A model generated the notes under the pieces. That model did no database searches. It worked only from the letters and a program-made list of their open reading frames with translations, and was not told the DNA's origin. Below are positions 1 to 8,560 of a stretch of 44,491 nucleotides of DNA, piece by piece. Made by a program: the position numbers and the translations under genes. Position 1 is the stretch's first letter. Every line of letters begins with the position of its first letter. This stretch comes from a virus. Location: IMG/VR virus record IMGVR_UViG_3300020394_000872, positions 1-44,491 of that record; one strand, given 5' to 3'.

Positions 1-54
1 CCGTGTCGGCAACCCGACAAACGATTCCACTATGTATGCTGAGATATTAGTCAT
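1..54 (-). CDS. Start of an unidentified gene, cut by the window edge
   Basis: On the minus strand an ATG at 54-52 opens a frame of 18 codons (MTNISAYIVESF...) that runs off the window without a stop. A purine-rich AATAGGGA lies just upstream and could serve as ribosome binding site. It follows the gp51-like gene in the same direction, where T4-like phages often keep other baseplate genes. The fragment is too short to identify, so no function is assigned. Confidence 0.45.
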   Translation of the reverse strand, partial: MTNISAYIVESFVGLPTR

Positions 55-70
55 TTCCCTATTCCTATTC

Positions 71-105
71 GCCGAGTTAGATATTAGATATATTAGTCGT
101 ATTAG
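71..105 (-). repeat. Short CTAATA repeats between two minus-strand genes
   Basis: Read on the minus strand, the gap after the gp51-like stop contains CTAATA three times, followed by CTAACT, at 7-9 base spacing. It could be simple AT-rich drift or a small spacer element. No hairpin or T-run is present. Confidence 0.3.
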
Positions 106-300
106 TTATATTATAGGCATTCCAGCCTTTTTACTCATATCAAAGTTTTTCTCAATTATTTCATTGATATGCTTGATATGTGTAACTGGCATATTGTGTA
201 AGTCACGAATCGTAACCCCACCTCTCATATACCAACTTAATTCTAACAAATTTTTATGTGTCTTGTCAAGTTCTTTTTCAAACTTTTTTTGTTTTTCCAC
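106..300 (-). CDS. gp51-like baseplate hub assembly protein
   Basis: A 64-residue protein starting at a GTG codon; no in-frame ATG lies upstream. The central motif SWYMRGGVTIRDL and the ending KKAGMPII resemble the small protein that follows gp26 in T4-like phages, usually annotated gp51 (baseplate hub assembly catalyst) and related to tail assembly chaperones. It sits 23 bases downstream of gp26 on the same strand, as gp26-gp51 do in T4 relatives. Assignment rests on motif memory and gene order. It could instead be another small tail chaperone. Confidence 0.55.
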   Translation of the reverse strand: MEKQKKFEKELDKTHKNLLELSWYMRGGVTIRDLHNMPVTHIKHINEIIEKNFDMSKKAGMPII

Positions 301-323
301 AATTTCTTCACCGCTGGCGGTTG

Positions 324-1169
324 CTAACCAGCTACGGAAAAATTTACAGGATTCATCTCCAGTTTGATTGTTTCTTTATGACCGCATTCGGTCTCAGGAC
401 AAACAAATTTAAAGGTGCTGATATCTTCTGGTTTTTTCGTTATTTGCTCTACTGACTTATTGATTTTACCTACAATACTAGATGGTATGTTTCCTAGAAA
501 TTCAATAATTTGCTTTCTATCTGTTACCTCAGCATCTTTTGTACGTATCATAGAAACTGTTTCAGATAATAAATCTACATTATTTTTAGCAACACGTTCA
601 AAACTTGCATAAAAACGTTTAGCAAGTTCTATCTCGTCTTCATTATCAAGACTTTCAGTTTTGAGATTTTGAACAATTCTTTGTTCCTCTAACTGAATGA
701 GAGCAACCCGTGTTACGCTCTCCATACTTGGAGGCTTCATATGTATTTCTAAATCTTCATACAATATTGGTTCTATTGCTTGTACATCTGGAAATTTATT
801 CAATAAAAAGTTAATATCAATGTTGAAATCACTTACGTTTCCACATTTACTACATTTTTGTGAATGTGTAATTTCTTTTCCATATGTAGCATATTGTACT
901 GCTAAGAACAATGCCTCAGCATCAATATTGCATAAGTTTCTTGGATTCGGTATTGATGGACAACAACTTTTAAACAAATTAATCATAGCCTCACCGTTTA
1001 ATAGTGAGTCAGGGTTTCTTAAAGTCAATTCATCAATAGCCGTCATAGGCATAACGCCTACTTCATCAATAATAGTCTGTTCTATTTCAGGATTAAATCT
1101 TCCTTTAGTAGGCAAACTTATGTAAATTGCCGGCTTTCTAAAATATTTAGTTAGCGGATTTTCTTCCAT
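324..1169 (-). CDS. gp26: Baseplate hub subunit gp26
   Basis: A 281-residue protein of the T4 baseplate protein family (gp26 type). It begins MEENPLTKYFRKPAIYISLPT, the usual opening of this family (residues 4-20 or so), and carries two cysteine pairs: CSKCG in the middle and CPETECGH near the C-terminus, which look like a split zinc-binding site. In T4, gp26 helps build the hub of the baseplate wedge-hub assembly. It is the first gene of a leftward unit that continues into the gp51-like gene, and is divergent from the large gene at 1282. A late-like CTAAATATAC lies upstream on the minus strand. Confidence 0.8.
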   Translation of the reverse strand: MEENPLTKYFRKPAIYISLPTKGRFNPEIEQTIIDEVGVMPMTAIDELTLRNPDSLLNGEAMINLFKSCCPSIPNPRNLCNIDAEALFLAVQYATYGKEITHSQKCSKCGNVSDFNIDINFLLNKFPDVQAIEPILYEDLEIHMKPPSMESVTRVALIQLEEQRIVQNLKTESLDNEDEIELAKRFYASFERVAKNNVDLLSETVSMIRTKDAEVTDRKQIIEFLGNIPSSIVGKINKSVEQITKKPEDISTFKFVCPETECGHKETIKLEMNPVNFSVAG

Positions 1170-1186
1170 TATTAATTCCTTGATTT

Positions 1187-1195
1187 GATAAATAC
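1187..1195 (+). promoter_or_regulatory. T4-type late promoter (GATAAATAC)
   Basis: GATAAATAC lies 86 bases before the gene at 1282, within the divergent gap after gp26. The match to the motif repeated before most structural genes here, and to T4 TATAAATA, supports the call. Confidence 0.65.
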
Positions 1196-1226
1196 ACTTA
1201 TATAAATTAACTAAGTGGTTATATAC

Positions 1227-1236
1227 GTATATTTAG
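1227..1236 (-). promoter_or_regulatory. Possible late promoter for gp26
   Basis: On the minus strand CTAAATATAC lies about 58 bases before the gp26 start. It differs from the window's common GATAAATAC form, so the call is weak. Confidence 0.35.
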
Positions 1237-1281
1237 ACATATTATAAACTACGAAGTTTAACTTGTCAAGAGAGAAATTTA

Positions 1282-3576
1282 ATGGCTGAAGGTGATGTTT
1301 TTATTAATGGTTTAGGTCCTGGTGTACCGCAGTGGTCCACAGAGGCTACGTTAAATCAAGTTAAAGCTATATTACAAAAAGAAAACATGCTGACTCAACA
1401 AGTAGTCAAAAGCATTGAAGCCCTTGCAAAAGGTGATGCAACAGCCAGAAAACAAGTAGCACAATCAACACAACAAGCGGCTCAAGAAAATGCTAAAGCA
1501 ACACAAGAGTTAGTAGGTACTGTTAAAGAAAGTGTCGCAGAAGAAAAGAAATCATTTAATATATTTTCTAATATATCAAAAGGTATTAGTAGATTAATAC
1601 AACAAGAACAACTATCACAAGAATTTGAAAAATCAAGAGCCAGAAAATTAGAGTCAATTTTAGAAAAGAAAAATTTAGCCGCTGGTATGGATCCTGCACA
1701 AGCAAGACAAAAAGCAAAATTTGATGCAGTAACACAAGGTGTTAAAGATGGTGGTATGCCAGGATTTACTGATTTATTAGGTGCGGCGGCAAAACTATCA
1801 GTTGCATCTGAAGGTTTCAATGCATTCTTAGGACAAGGGTTCGAGGATAGATTTAATCTTGCGAATGAAATCAGACAAAGTGGTTTAATGGCAGGTTTAG
1901 ATATGGCCTCATCAGGTGTACAAGGATTTGCAGAAACAGTTAGAAATAGTAATTTCACATTAGGTCAAGCGGCAGAGTTTGTAAAAACTTTTTCAAGAGC
2001 GGTTGGTATAACTGGTGTTGAGGCGGCATTAGATTTTGTAAACTCTATGGCATATACAAGATTTGAAGAAGATGGTACTAGAATTTCTGGTATGATGGAA
2101 AAATTTGGTATGGACTTTAGACAAGTCAGTATAATGTCAGGTGAATATCTTGATTCATTAAGGTCAGCAAACATGTTAGGTCAGTTAACAGAACGTCAAA
2201 TGCAACAAGGCATGACAGATTTTATGGAAGGCGTTCAAGCTACGTCAAATGTATTAAAAATTAGTTTAGAAGAATCTGCAAAAATGATTTCTGATAGGCT
2301 ACAAAGAGATGATGTTGCAGGCTTCTTAGCATTAATGGATGACCAGAAAAGACAACAAACACAGGCGGCATTAGCCAATGTAGGTCTTAATGATGGAAGT
2401 GCATTAGGCGAGGCAATTATAAAAAGAATTGCCATGGGTGGACAAGGTTTCTTACTTTCAGATGAAAGAGCCCAATTAATGCAAACAGGTCAAGGACAAG
2501 AATTAGTAAGACTTATCGAACAAGTAGGTATGGTTGCTGATAGTGGAGGCGATGTTCAGGCCGCAGTAGCAGAATTCATGCAAGGTGCAGGGCAAATGGT
2601 TGATTCAAATCAGGGAAGTGAGGCAACAAATGCACTTATGGCAAGAAATTTTGGTAATCTACAAAAAATGTTTACAGAGATTCAACAATTTAGAGCAACT
2701 ACAGATGATATAACTAAAGGCGCACAAGAGTTAACAGAACCTGATAAAGCACAAGTATTAAAAGATGATATTCAAAGAAGGGCAGTAGTAACTATTGAAG
2801 GACTTGTAACTACACAAATGCCTGCTTTTGCAGATACTTTAAAAGATTTAAACAGAGTAAATTCAGATACTATTACACTTTTGGACAAGACAGGTCAAAA
2901 CTTAGCACCATTGGCAAGTGCGTTTACTGAAGGTGCTGGATTAGTTACAGAAACAACAAGAAAATTAGTAAATTCAATTTTATTTCTTGGAGAAAAAATA
3001 ACTGGTGCTACTAATTCAGTCTTTGAAGGTGCAAGTGAATTATCTGGATTTGACCAAACTGGAATAGGTCTAAGAACACAAGATGCCGGTAAGGCAATAA
3101 ACACTGAAGAAGCAGAAAAACAATCTAATCAACAACTTGAGATAAAAACAGGTAGAGAAAAATTGGAAGATAGCGGAGGAGTTCTAAGTTTTCTTGATAA
3201 TGATGCTGAAAACATGTTTGATGAAATCATATCCGCATTAGCAAGAGGACCAAATGCTGATTTATCATCTGAGGCCTCTGAATTAGCAAGTTTAATAGGT
3301 TTTAACGATTTTAATAATAATTTTGAAGCAAATCAAAAAGCACTTTTAGATGCTATCGAGGCTGTAAAAACTACAGACGAGTTCAAAGCTGAAGGTGGTC
3401 AAGAAAAGCTACAGAAACTTATTGAAGCAATAACAATGCTAGATGGTACTTATAAATCAATCCCTCTTATCAGAGGTGAAGAAAAAACTGCTAGAATGAA
3501 CGAAGAAAACATAGCAGATAGAGAAAAATTGATAGGTAAAATCGAGCAATTAATATCCACAATCAAAAATGAATAG
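1282..3576 (+). CDS. Large virion structural protein, tape-measure candidate
   Basis: A 764-residue protein with no motif I can name. Residues 20-130 are rich in Ala, Gln, Lys and Glu and look like a long amphipathic helix or coiled coil. The middle has many Ala, Gly and Met residues, and the C-terminus (about 615-764) is charged and helical. No signal peptide is obvious. In T4-like phages a long helical protein near gp26 is expected to be the tape measure (T4 gp29, 590 residues), which sets tail length inside the tube. Position next to gp26 and composition fit that role, but this is inference; it could be another internal virion protein. The start has a purine-rich AGAGAG upstream. Confidence 0.45.
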   Translation: MAEGDVFINGLGPGVPQWSTEATLNQVKAILQKENMLTQQVVKSIEALAKGDATARKQVAQSTQQAAQENAKATQELVGTVKESVAEEKKSFNIFSNISKGISRLIQQEQLSQEFEKSRARKLESILEKKNLAAGMDPAQARQKAKFDAVTQGVKDGGMPGFTDLLGAAAKLSVASEGFNAFLGQGFEDRFNLANEIRQSGLMAGLDMASSGVQGFAETVRNSNFTLGQAAEFVKTFSRAVGITGVEAALDFVNSMAYTRFEEDGTRISGMMEKFGMDFRQVSIMSGEYLDSLRSANMLGQLTERQMQQGMTDFMEGVQATSNVLKISLEESAKMISDRLQRDDVAGFLALMDDQKRQQTQAALANVGLNDGSALGEAIIKRIAMGGQGFLLSDERAQLMQTGQGQELVRLIEQVGMVADSGGDVQAAVAEFMQGAGQMVDSNQGSEATNALMARNFGNLQKMFTEIQQFRATTDDITKGAQELTEPDKAQVLKDDIQRRAVVTIEGLVTTQMPAFADTLKDLNRVNSDTITLLDKTGQNLAPLASAFTEGAGLVTETTRKLVNSILFLGEKITGATNSVFEGASELSGFDQTGIGLRTQDAGKAINTEEAEKQSNQQLEIKTGREKLEDSGGVLSFLDNDAENMFDEIISALARGPNADLSSEASELASLIGFNDFNNNFEANQKALLDAIEAVKTTDEFKAEGGQEKLQKLIEAITMLDGTYKSIPLIRGEEKTARMNEENIADREKLIGKIEQLISTIKNE

Positions 3577-3583
3577 ATTGAGG

Positions 3584-3612
3584 TTGACAACGTATCATAG
3601 GTATGATACTAT
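3584..3612 (+). promoter_or_regulatory. Host-type (sigma70) promoter before the portal gene
   Basis: TTGACA (3584-3589), a 17-base spacer and TACTAT (3607-3612) form a near-consensus bacterial promoter 20 bases before the portal start. It contrasts with the T4-type late motifs elsewhere in the head operon. Confidence 0.65.
3592..3609 (+). promoter_or_regulatory. Palindrome between -35 and -10 of the portal promoter
   Basis: GTATCAT, four bases AGGT, then ATGATAC make a perfect 7-bp inverted repeat filling the spacer and entering the -10. Such placement suits a repressor or activator operator. It could also form an RNA hairpin in read-through transcripts. Confidence 0.5.
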
Positions 3613-3631
3613 AGGAGCATAGGATTAAAAA

Positions 3632-5332
3632 ATGAGTTGGAAAAAATATTTTAAAACATATGACGGTATGCCTGAAAAAATGCCAGCATCGACTGGAACA
3701 GGTGTAACGGCAGATGCTGATACAAAAAGATATTCCAGTTGGCTACCAGAAGTCTATCAAGGACAGCCTAATCGTGTTCAACGATATGGGCAGTATGACC
3801 AAATGGATTTAGATAGTGAAGTGAACACTGCATTAGATACTATTGCAGAATTCTCTACACTAAAAAATCAATATACAAAATTACCTTTTGAAATAGAATA
3901 CCAAGAAGAGGCAACTGATACTGAAAATGATATCATTCAAAAATCTCTAAGACAATGGTGTAACTTAAATGATTTACACAAACGTATTTTTAGAATTTTT
4001 AGAAACTCAGTAAAGTATGGTGACCAAATTTTTGTACGTGATCCAGAAACATATAAATTGTTTTGGGTAGATCCTGCAAAAATTGAAAAAGTTATTGTCA
4101 ATGAAGGTAAAGGAAAAAAGATTGAGGCATATTATATCAAAGATATGGACGTCAATCTACAAAGTTTAAATGTAACCGCAGACGAAAACAAACTCTTACA
4201 TTCATCAGCAGGATATCCTAACAATCCTAATGTCAACGCAAACACAACTCAAGGATATGCCGCTGGTTCTGTAGGAGGAACAAGATACGTTTCGGAACAA
4301 ACATCAACACCAGTTGATGCAAAACATGTAGTACATATTTCATTAAGTGAAGGTATTGATGGCTTCTGGCCATTTGGTAATTCAGTTTTAGAACCTGTAT
4401 TTAAAGTTTATAAACAAAAAGAATTACTAGAAGATGCAATCTTAATTTATCGTGTACAAAGGGCACCAGAACGTAGAGTATTCTACATTGATGTTGGTAA
4501 CATGCCAACACACAAAGCACGTGCCCACTTAGAACGTATCAAAAATGATATTCATCAAAGACGTATACCTTCAAAAACAGGTGGTGGTCAAAACATTACA
4601 GATAGTGCATATAATCCACTATCTATTATGGAAGATTACTTCTTTGCACAAACGGCTGAAGGTCGTGGTTCTAAAGTTGAAACATTACCAGGTGGTGAAA
4701 ACTTAGGTCAAATTGATGACTTAAGATATTTCAACGATAAGTTAATGCGTGGTCTAAGAGTACCGCCAAGTTATTTAGGTAGTTTAGATAGCGATGGTAA
4801 CGGTTACAATGATGGTCGTGTAGGAACTGCATTTATTCAAGAATTCAGATTTACTAAATTCTGTGAAAGATTACAAAAACTAGTTGCTGAGGAAATGGAT
4901 AGAGAATTCAAAATGTTCTTAAAACACAGAGGTGTTATTATCGATAGTTCATTATTTGATTTAGTATTCAACACTCCACAAAACTTTGGTAAATATCGTC
5001 AAGCAGAAGTAGACCAAGTAATGATGAATGTATTTACTGCTATCGAAGGTGCTGATTATGTAAGTAAACGTTTTGCAATGAAACGTTTCTTAGGCTTAAC
5101 AGATGAAGAAATCATGGAAAATGAAAAACTGTGGGCAGAAGAAAAAGGCACATCCGATCCTGAGGCACAAGACGGACTAAAATCAGTAGGAGCATCTATC
5201 CCAGGAGGAGACTTTGAAGGTGGTGCTGAACCTGAATTTGATGAAACTGATGCCGAAGGTGCAGATACAGAGTCAGGAGACTCACCAATCTCAGGCGCTG
5301 AAGGCGATTTAGTCTCAGATGATGAAGAATAA
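3632..5332 (+). CDS. gp20: Portal vertex protein gp20
   Basis: A 566-residue protein (T4 gp20 is 524). It matches the T4-like portal family along its length, including the opening MSWKKYFKTYDG, the segment YGDQIFVRDPETYKLFWVDP, the stretch RRVFYIDVGNMPTHKARAHL and the region RVPPSYLGSLDSDGNG. The dodecameric portal sits at one head vertex, nucleates prohead assembly and forms the DNA channel used by gp17. The C-terminal 60 residues are very acidic. AGGA seven bases before the ATG is the likely ribosome binding site. The order gp20, core proteins, gp21, gp22, gp23 follows. Confidence 0.95.
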   Translation: MSWKKYFKTYDGMPEKMPASTGTGVTADADTKRYSSWLPEVYQGQPNRVQRYGQYDQMDLDSEVNTALDTIAEFSTLKNQYTKLPFEIEYQEEATDTENDIIQKSLRQWCNLNDLHKRIFRIFRNSVKYGDQIFVRDPETYKLFWVDPAKIEKVIVNEGKGKKIEAYYIKDMDVNLQSLNVTADENKLLHSSAGYPNNPNVNANTTQGYAAGSVGGTRYVSEQTSTPVDAKHVVHISLSEGIDGFWPFGNSVLEPVFKVYKQKELLEDAILIYRVQRAPERRVFYIDVGNMPTHKARAHLERIKNDIHQRRIPSKTGGGQNITDSAYNPLSIMEDYFFAQTAEGRGSKVETLPGGENLGQIDDLRYFNDKLMRGLRVPPSYLGSLDSDGNGYNDGRVGTAFIQEFRFTKFCERLQKLVAEEMDREFKMFLKHRGVIIDSSLFDLVFNTPQNFGKYRQAEVDQVMMNVFTAIEGADYVSKRFAMKRFLGLTDEEIMENEKLWAEEKGTSDPEAQDGLKSVGASIPGGDFEGGAEPEFDETDAEGADTESGDSPISGAEGDLVSDDEE

Positions 5333-5333
5333 A

Positions 5334-5342
5334 GATAAATAC
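5334..5342 (+). promoter_or_regulatory. T4-type late promoter (GATAAATAC)
   Basis: GATAAATAC begins two bases after the portal stop and lies 28 bases before the small gene at 5370. Confidence 0.65.
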
Positions 5343-5369
5343 ATTTGTTAGAAACATTGGATTTTTATA

Positions 5370-5591
5370 ATGAAGTATTCAGAGATTAAGGAAAACTATT
5401 CTCCTGAGAGAGATAAACACAATAGTATAGAGTTAGACGATACTAGAAAAAAACGTCTAACACTTTCCCACCTCAATGATTTAAGAAAGATTAGAACTTA
5501 CAGAGAGTACAAGAATGACCAGAAAAAAGGGCAATTAAAAGCACAATATGGTGGTTCTGCAAAAGGTGGTTCTGAGCAACCTGAACTATAA
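5370..5591 (+). CDS. Small conserved head-operon protein
   Basis: A 73-residue basic protein with the core TLSHLNDLRKIRTYREYKN. Marine T4-like phages carry a similar small protein with an RHLN-LRK-R pattern right after gp20; its function is not known to me. T4 places the prohead core proteins gp67 and gp68 here, so a core or scaffold role is possible, but the protein lacks the acidic tail of gp67. No membrane segment or signal is present. Confidence 0.6.
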   Translation: MKYSEIKENYSPERDKHNSIELDDTRKKRLTLSHLNDLRKIRTYREYKNDQKKGQLKAQYGGSAKGGSEQPEL

Positions 5592-5675
5592 AATCTGTCA
5601 AATTTCTTACATATATAGTGCTATAAGTACGTATTTAAAGGACATAAGTACTATTCTAAATAACTTATGATCCAG

Positions 5676-5700
5676 AATGGCTAAAAAATTAGCCATTTTT
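5676..5700 (+). terminator. Rho-independent terminator
   Basis: AATGGCTAA, loop AAAA, TTAGCCATT, then three further T. The 9-bp stem and T-run lie between the small protein and the gp67-like gene. Confidence 0.75.
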
Positions 5701-5731
5701 ACACATTTCCGTAATAAACCCCAAATACCTC

Positions 5732-5740
5732 TATAAATAC
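5732..5740 (+). promoter_or_regulatory. T4-type late promoter (TATAAATAC)
   Basis: The sequence CTATAAATAC is identical to the T4 late consensus core. It starts an approximately 75-base leader for the gp67-like gene. Confidence 0.75.
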
Positions 5741-5773
5741 ATGTGAAACAAATAGAAGTGTTTCTACAACCTT

Positions 5774-5795
5774 GCCACAGTTCATGTTTTGTGGC
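5774..5795 (+). promoter_or_regulatory. Leader hairpin before the gp67-like gene
   Basis: GCCACA, a 10-base loop and TGTGGC form a hairpin in the leader, 12 bases upstream of the AAGGAG ribosome binding site. It could stabilise the 5' end of the head mRNA. Confidence 0.45.
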
Positions 5796-5819
5796 TGTAT
5801 ATAGATAAGGAGACGTATT

Positions 5820-6749
5820 ATGTCAAGAAGTACACTAGAAAACGTACTAGAACTTCTTATCAACGAGGAGCGTGAAGCCGCTGAAGCCATGTTACATGAC
5901 TTTATAGTAGCGGAGGCTCGTAGAATCCACGAAGAACTTCTAAACGAAAGTGACGAAGTTGTAGAAGAAGACCTTGAGGATATTGATGAGTCTTCAGACG
6001 AGGACGAAACCGTTGAGGAAGCATCGAAGGACGCACCTGAGGCAGTAGAGTCAAATGACGAAATTGAATCAGACAAAGCAGAAATCGAAAACGAAGAATT
6101 CTATGACGAAGACGAAAAATCAGAAGATGAAGCAATGGATGACCTAGAAATGGGTGATGCTGAATCTAAAGAAGGTGATATCGAGGATCGTGTAGACGAT
6201 TTAGAATCAAACCTAGCTGATTTGGAAGCAGAATTCGAAAAAATAATGTCAGGTGAAAAAGATGACATGGAAGATGAAGCCGATGAAGAAGATGAGGCAG
6301 AAATGGACATGGAATCAGTTGAAGCTGATGAACCAGCAATCGAAGAAACATCAGAAGTAGAAGAATCATCAGAGGAAGCTACAGAAGATAAAGTAGAAGA
6401 AGGTTCAGAAGATGAACTAGAACTTGACCTAGAAGAATCAGAAGAAGATTCAGACGATGCGGAAGAAAAATTGGAAGAATACAAAACTCCAATGACTGCA
6501 AAAGCAGGCGATAATGGCGACAACGCTAAATCACCAGTTAATGCAAATCCAAAACGTCCTGGAGACGATTCGAGTGCGGCGCCAGTAAAAACCCACGATG
6601 GTAACACTGCGGGCGGAAAAGGCGATGCACCAAAAGATATGAATACAAAAAATGTAAACGTATCTGGAAACAGTAAAGCACCAGCAATGAAGCCGGCATC
6701 GGCATCAGCAGGTGATGATGGGGCTAACACTAAGTCAGTTTCATCGTAA
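5820..6749 (+). CDS. gp67: Acidic prohead core protein, gp67-like
   Basis: A 309-residue, extremely acidic protein. The first 45 residues are helical (STLENVLELLINEEREAAEA) and resemble the N-terminus of T4 gp67; Glu/Asp runs fill residues about 42-220; the last 80 are Ser/Gly/Asn/Lys-rich and low-complexity. LNE at residues 42-44 fits the gp21 cleavage rule (Leu/Ile-x-Glu). T4 gp67 is only 80 residues, so this is a much longer version. It should fill the prohead core and be degraded or trimmed by gp21, encoded next. Strong AAGGAG precedes the ATG. Antisense Ser-rich frames here are composition shadows. Confidence 0.65.
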   Translation: MSRSTLENVLELLINEEREAAEAMLHDFIVAEARRIHEELLNESDEVVEEDLEDIDESSDEDETVEEASKDAPEAVESNDEIESDKAEIENEEFYDEDEKSEDEAMDDLEMGDAESKEGDIEDRVDDLESNLADLEAEFEKIMSGEKDDMEDEADEEDEAEMDMESVEADEPAIEETSEVEESSEEATEDKVEEGSEDELELDLEESEEDSDDAEEKLEEYKTPMTAKAGDNGDNAKSPVNANPKRPGDDSSAAPVKTHDGNTAGGKGDAPKDMNTKNVNVSGNSKAPAMKPASASAGDDGANTKSVSS

Positions 6750-6771
6750 GAAATACTTTTGGAGATAACCA

Positions 6772-7401
6772 ATGACCGTTCTTATAGAAAGACTATCACA
6801 TAATCAAGCGAAAGTTAAATCTCGTATTGTTGAAGGTGATGATGGTGCTAAGAACATGTTTATGGAAGGCATTTTCGTTCAAGGTAACGTAAAAAATGCT
6901 AACCAACGTGTTTATCCGGTTAACGAAATTGCTAACGCAGTGGAGTCAGTACAAAAGAAAATTGACGAAGGTTTTCCTGTACTAGGCGAATGTGACCACC
7001 CACCAGAATTAACTGTCAACGTTGACAGAGTTTCGCATATTATTGAATCTATGTGGATGGATGGACCGAACGGGTACGGTAAACTTAAAATTGTTCCTAC
7101 ACCAATGGGTAACATTATCAGAACATTAATCGAGTCAGGCGCTACACTAGGCGTTTCATCTCGTGGTTCAGGTGAAGTTAATCCAAATGGTGAAGTGAAA
7201 AATTTTGAGATTGTCACAGTAGACATCGTAGCACAACCAAGTGCTCCTGAGGCCTACCCTAAGGCAATCTACGAAGGTTTAATGAACATGCGTGGTGGTT
7301 ACCAAACTTGGCAACTAGCACAGAATGTACAACAAGACAAGGTCGCTCAAAAGTACTTGTCAGAACAACTAATTAAGTTCATTAATGAACTTAAACTTTA
7401 A
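6772..7401 (+). CDS. gp21: Prohead core protease gp21
   Basis: A 209-residue serine protease of the T4 gp21 family (peptidase S77; T4 protein 212 residues). The likely catalytic groups are visible: His76 in GECDHP, Ser130 in GVSSRGSG (127-134), and the conserved acidic TVDIVAQPSAPEA strand further on. It cleaves scaffold and capsid precursors after Leu/Ile-x-Glu during head maturation. It lies 22 bases after the gp67-like gene and 14 bases before gp22, in the standard T4 order. GGAGA precedes the start. Confidence 0.93.
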   Translation: MTVLIERLSHNQAKVKSRIVEGDDGAKNMFMEGIFVQGNVKNANQRVYPVNEIANAVESVQKKIDEGFPVLGECDHPPELTVNVDRVSHIIESMWMDGPNGYGKLKIVPTPMGNIIRTLIESGATLGVSSRGSGEVNPNGEVKNFEIVTVDIVAQPSAPEAYPKAIYEGLMNMRGGYQTWQLAQNVQQDKVAQKYLSEQLIKFINELKL

Positions 7402-7415
7402 CAGGAGAAGCAACA

Positions 7416-8534
7416 ATGGCAAACGAAATCCTTGCTAATCTTCTAGAGACTGGTGTTCTATCCGAAGAGGCTAGTTCACAAATTAAAGAGGCTCTGGACA
7501 AAAAACTATCAGAAGCAAGAGAGGAGATTACAGCCGAGTTGCGTGAGGAATTCGCACAAAAATTTGAACATGACAAATCAGTTATCGTTGAGGCAATGGA
7601 CAACATGCTAAACAACGCAATTCAAACTGAAATGGCAGAATTCAAATCAGACCGTGAATCTCTAATCGCAGAACGAGTTGCATATAAGAAAGCAATTTCT
7701 GAACATGCAAAACTCCTTGAAAAATTCATTACTTCTCGTTTGGCGACCGAAGTTAAGGAACTTAGAAGTGATAGAGCGAAAGTTAACGAAAATCTTGAAC
7801 AAACTAAGAAATTCGTAGTTAAGCAATTATCACGTGAATTAGCTGAGTTCCACAACGATAAACGTGAATTAGTAGATACTAAGGTACGTTTAGTAGCAGA
7901 AGGTAAAGAACTACTTAACAAGACTAAGCAGAACTTTATTAAACGTTCAGCAGAATTAGTAGAGAATACAATTAAAAATTCTTTACGTTCAGAAATGAAA
8001 ACGCTAAAAGAAGATATTCAAGCGGCTAAAGAAAACGAATTTGGTCGTAAGGTATTCGAGGCGTTCTCAGGTGAATTCATGACTTCACATTTAAATGAAG
8101 GCACAGAAGTAGCTAAAATGAACAAGAAGCTAGACGAATCGGCTACAAAGGTTAAAGAACTTGAAAAAGTGATTGCTCAGAAAGATTCAAGCATTGAAGA
8201 TGCTGAGAAGGCAAAACGTGTATTAGAAGATAAGATTGACCGTAAAGAGGTTATGTCAGGTCTACTAGCACCGTTAGGCAAAGAAAAAGCAAAAGTAATG
8301 ACTGAACTTCTTGAGTCAGTAAAGACTTCAAATCTAAAAACTGCATTCAAAAAATACCTACCAGCAGTTTTAGATGAGAAAAACGTTTCAACTAAAGACG
8401 AAACAAAAACATTAACAGAAGGCAAAGTGACTGAACATACTGGTGACCGTGAGGTAGTAACGGAAGAATCACAGTCGTCAGGAAGTGATGCCGAAATAAT
8501 TCAGCTTAAGAAATTAGCTGGGTTACAAAATTAA
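7416..8534 (+). CDS. gp22: Prohead scaffold protein gp22
   Basis: A 372-residue, almost entirely helical protein rich in Glu, Lys and Ala, with long coiled-coil segments (about 20-240). This and its place between gp21 and gp23 identify the main scaffold. Scaffold forms the prohead core and is cut up by gp21; LNE in MTSHLNEGTE is one candidate site. The C-terminus ends in AEIIQLKKLAGLQN, a short hydrophobic helix likely to contact the capsid shell, as scaffold C-termini do in other phages. CAGGAG precedes the ATG. Confidence 0.92.
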   Translation: MANEILANLLETGVLSEEASSQIKEALDKKLSEAREEITAELREEFAQKFEHDKSVIVEAMDNMLNNAIQTEMAEFKSDRESLIAERVAYKKAISEHAKLLEKFITSRLATEVKELRSDRAKVNENLEQTKKFVVKQLSRELAEFHNDKRELVDTKVRLVAEGKELLNKTKQNFIKRSAELVENTIKNSLRSEMKTLKEDIQAAKENEFGRKVFEAFSGEFMTSHLNEGTEVAKMNKKLDESATKVKELEKVIAQKDSSIEDAEKAKRVLEDKIDRKEVMSGLLAPLGKEKAKVMTELLESVKTSNLKTAFKKYLPAVLDEKNVSTKDETKTLTEGKVTEHTGDREVVTEESQSSGSDAEIIQLKKLAGLQN

Positions 8535-8560
8535 CCAGGATAATATCAGGAGAATAAAAG

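Noticed and set aside
5699-6772. Long minus-strand Ser-rich frames opposite the gp67-like gene
   Set aside because: They are the antisense reading of Glu/Asp codon runs; composition is purely a shadow of the plus-strand gene and there is no ribosome binding site.
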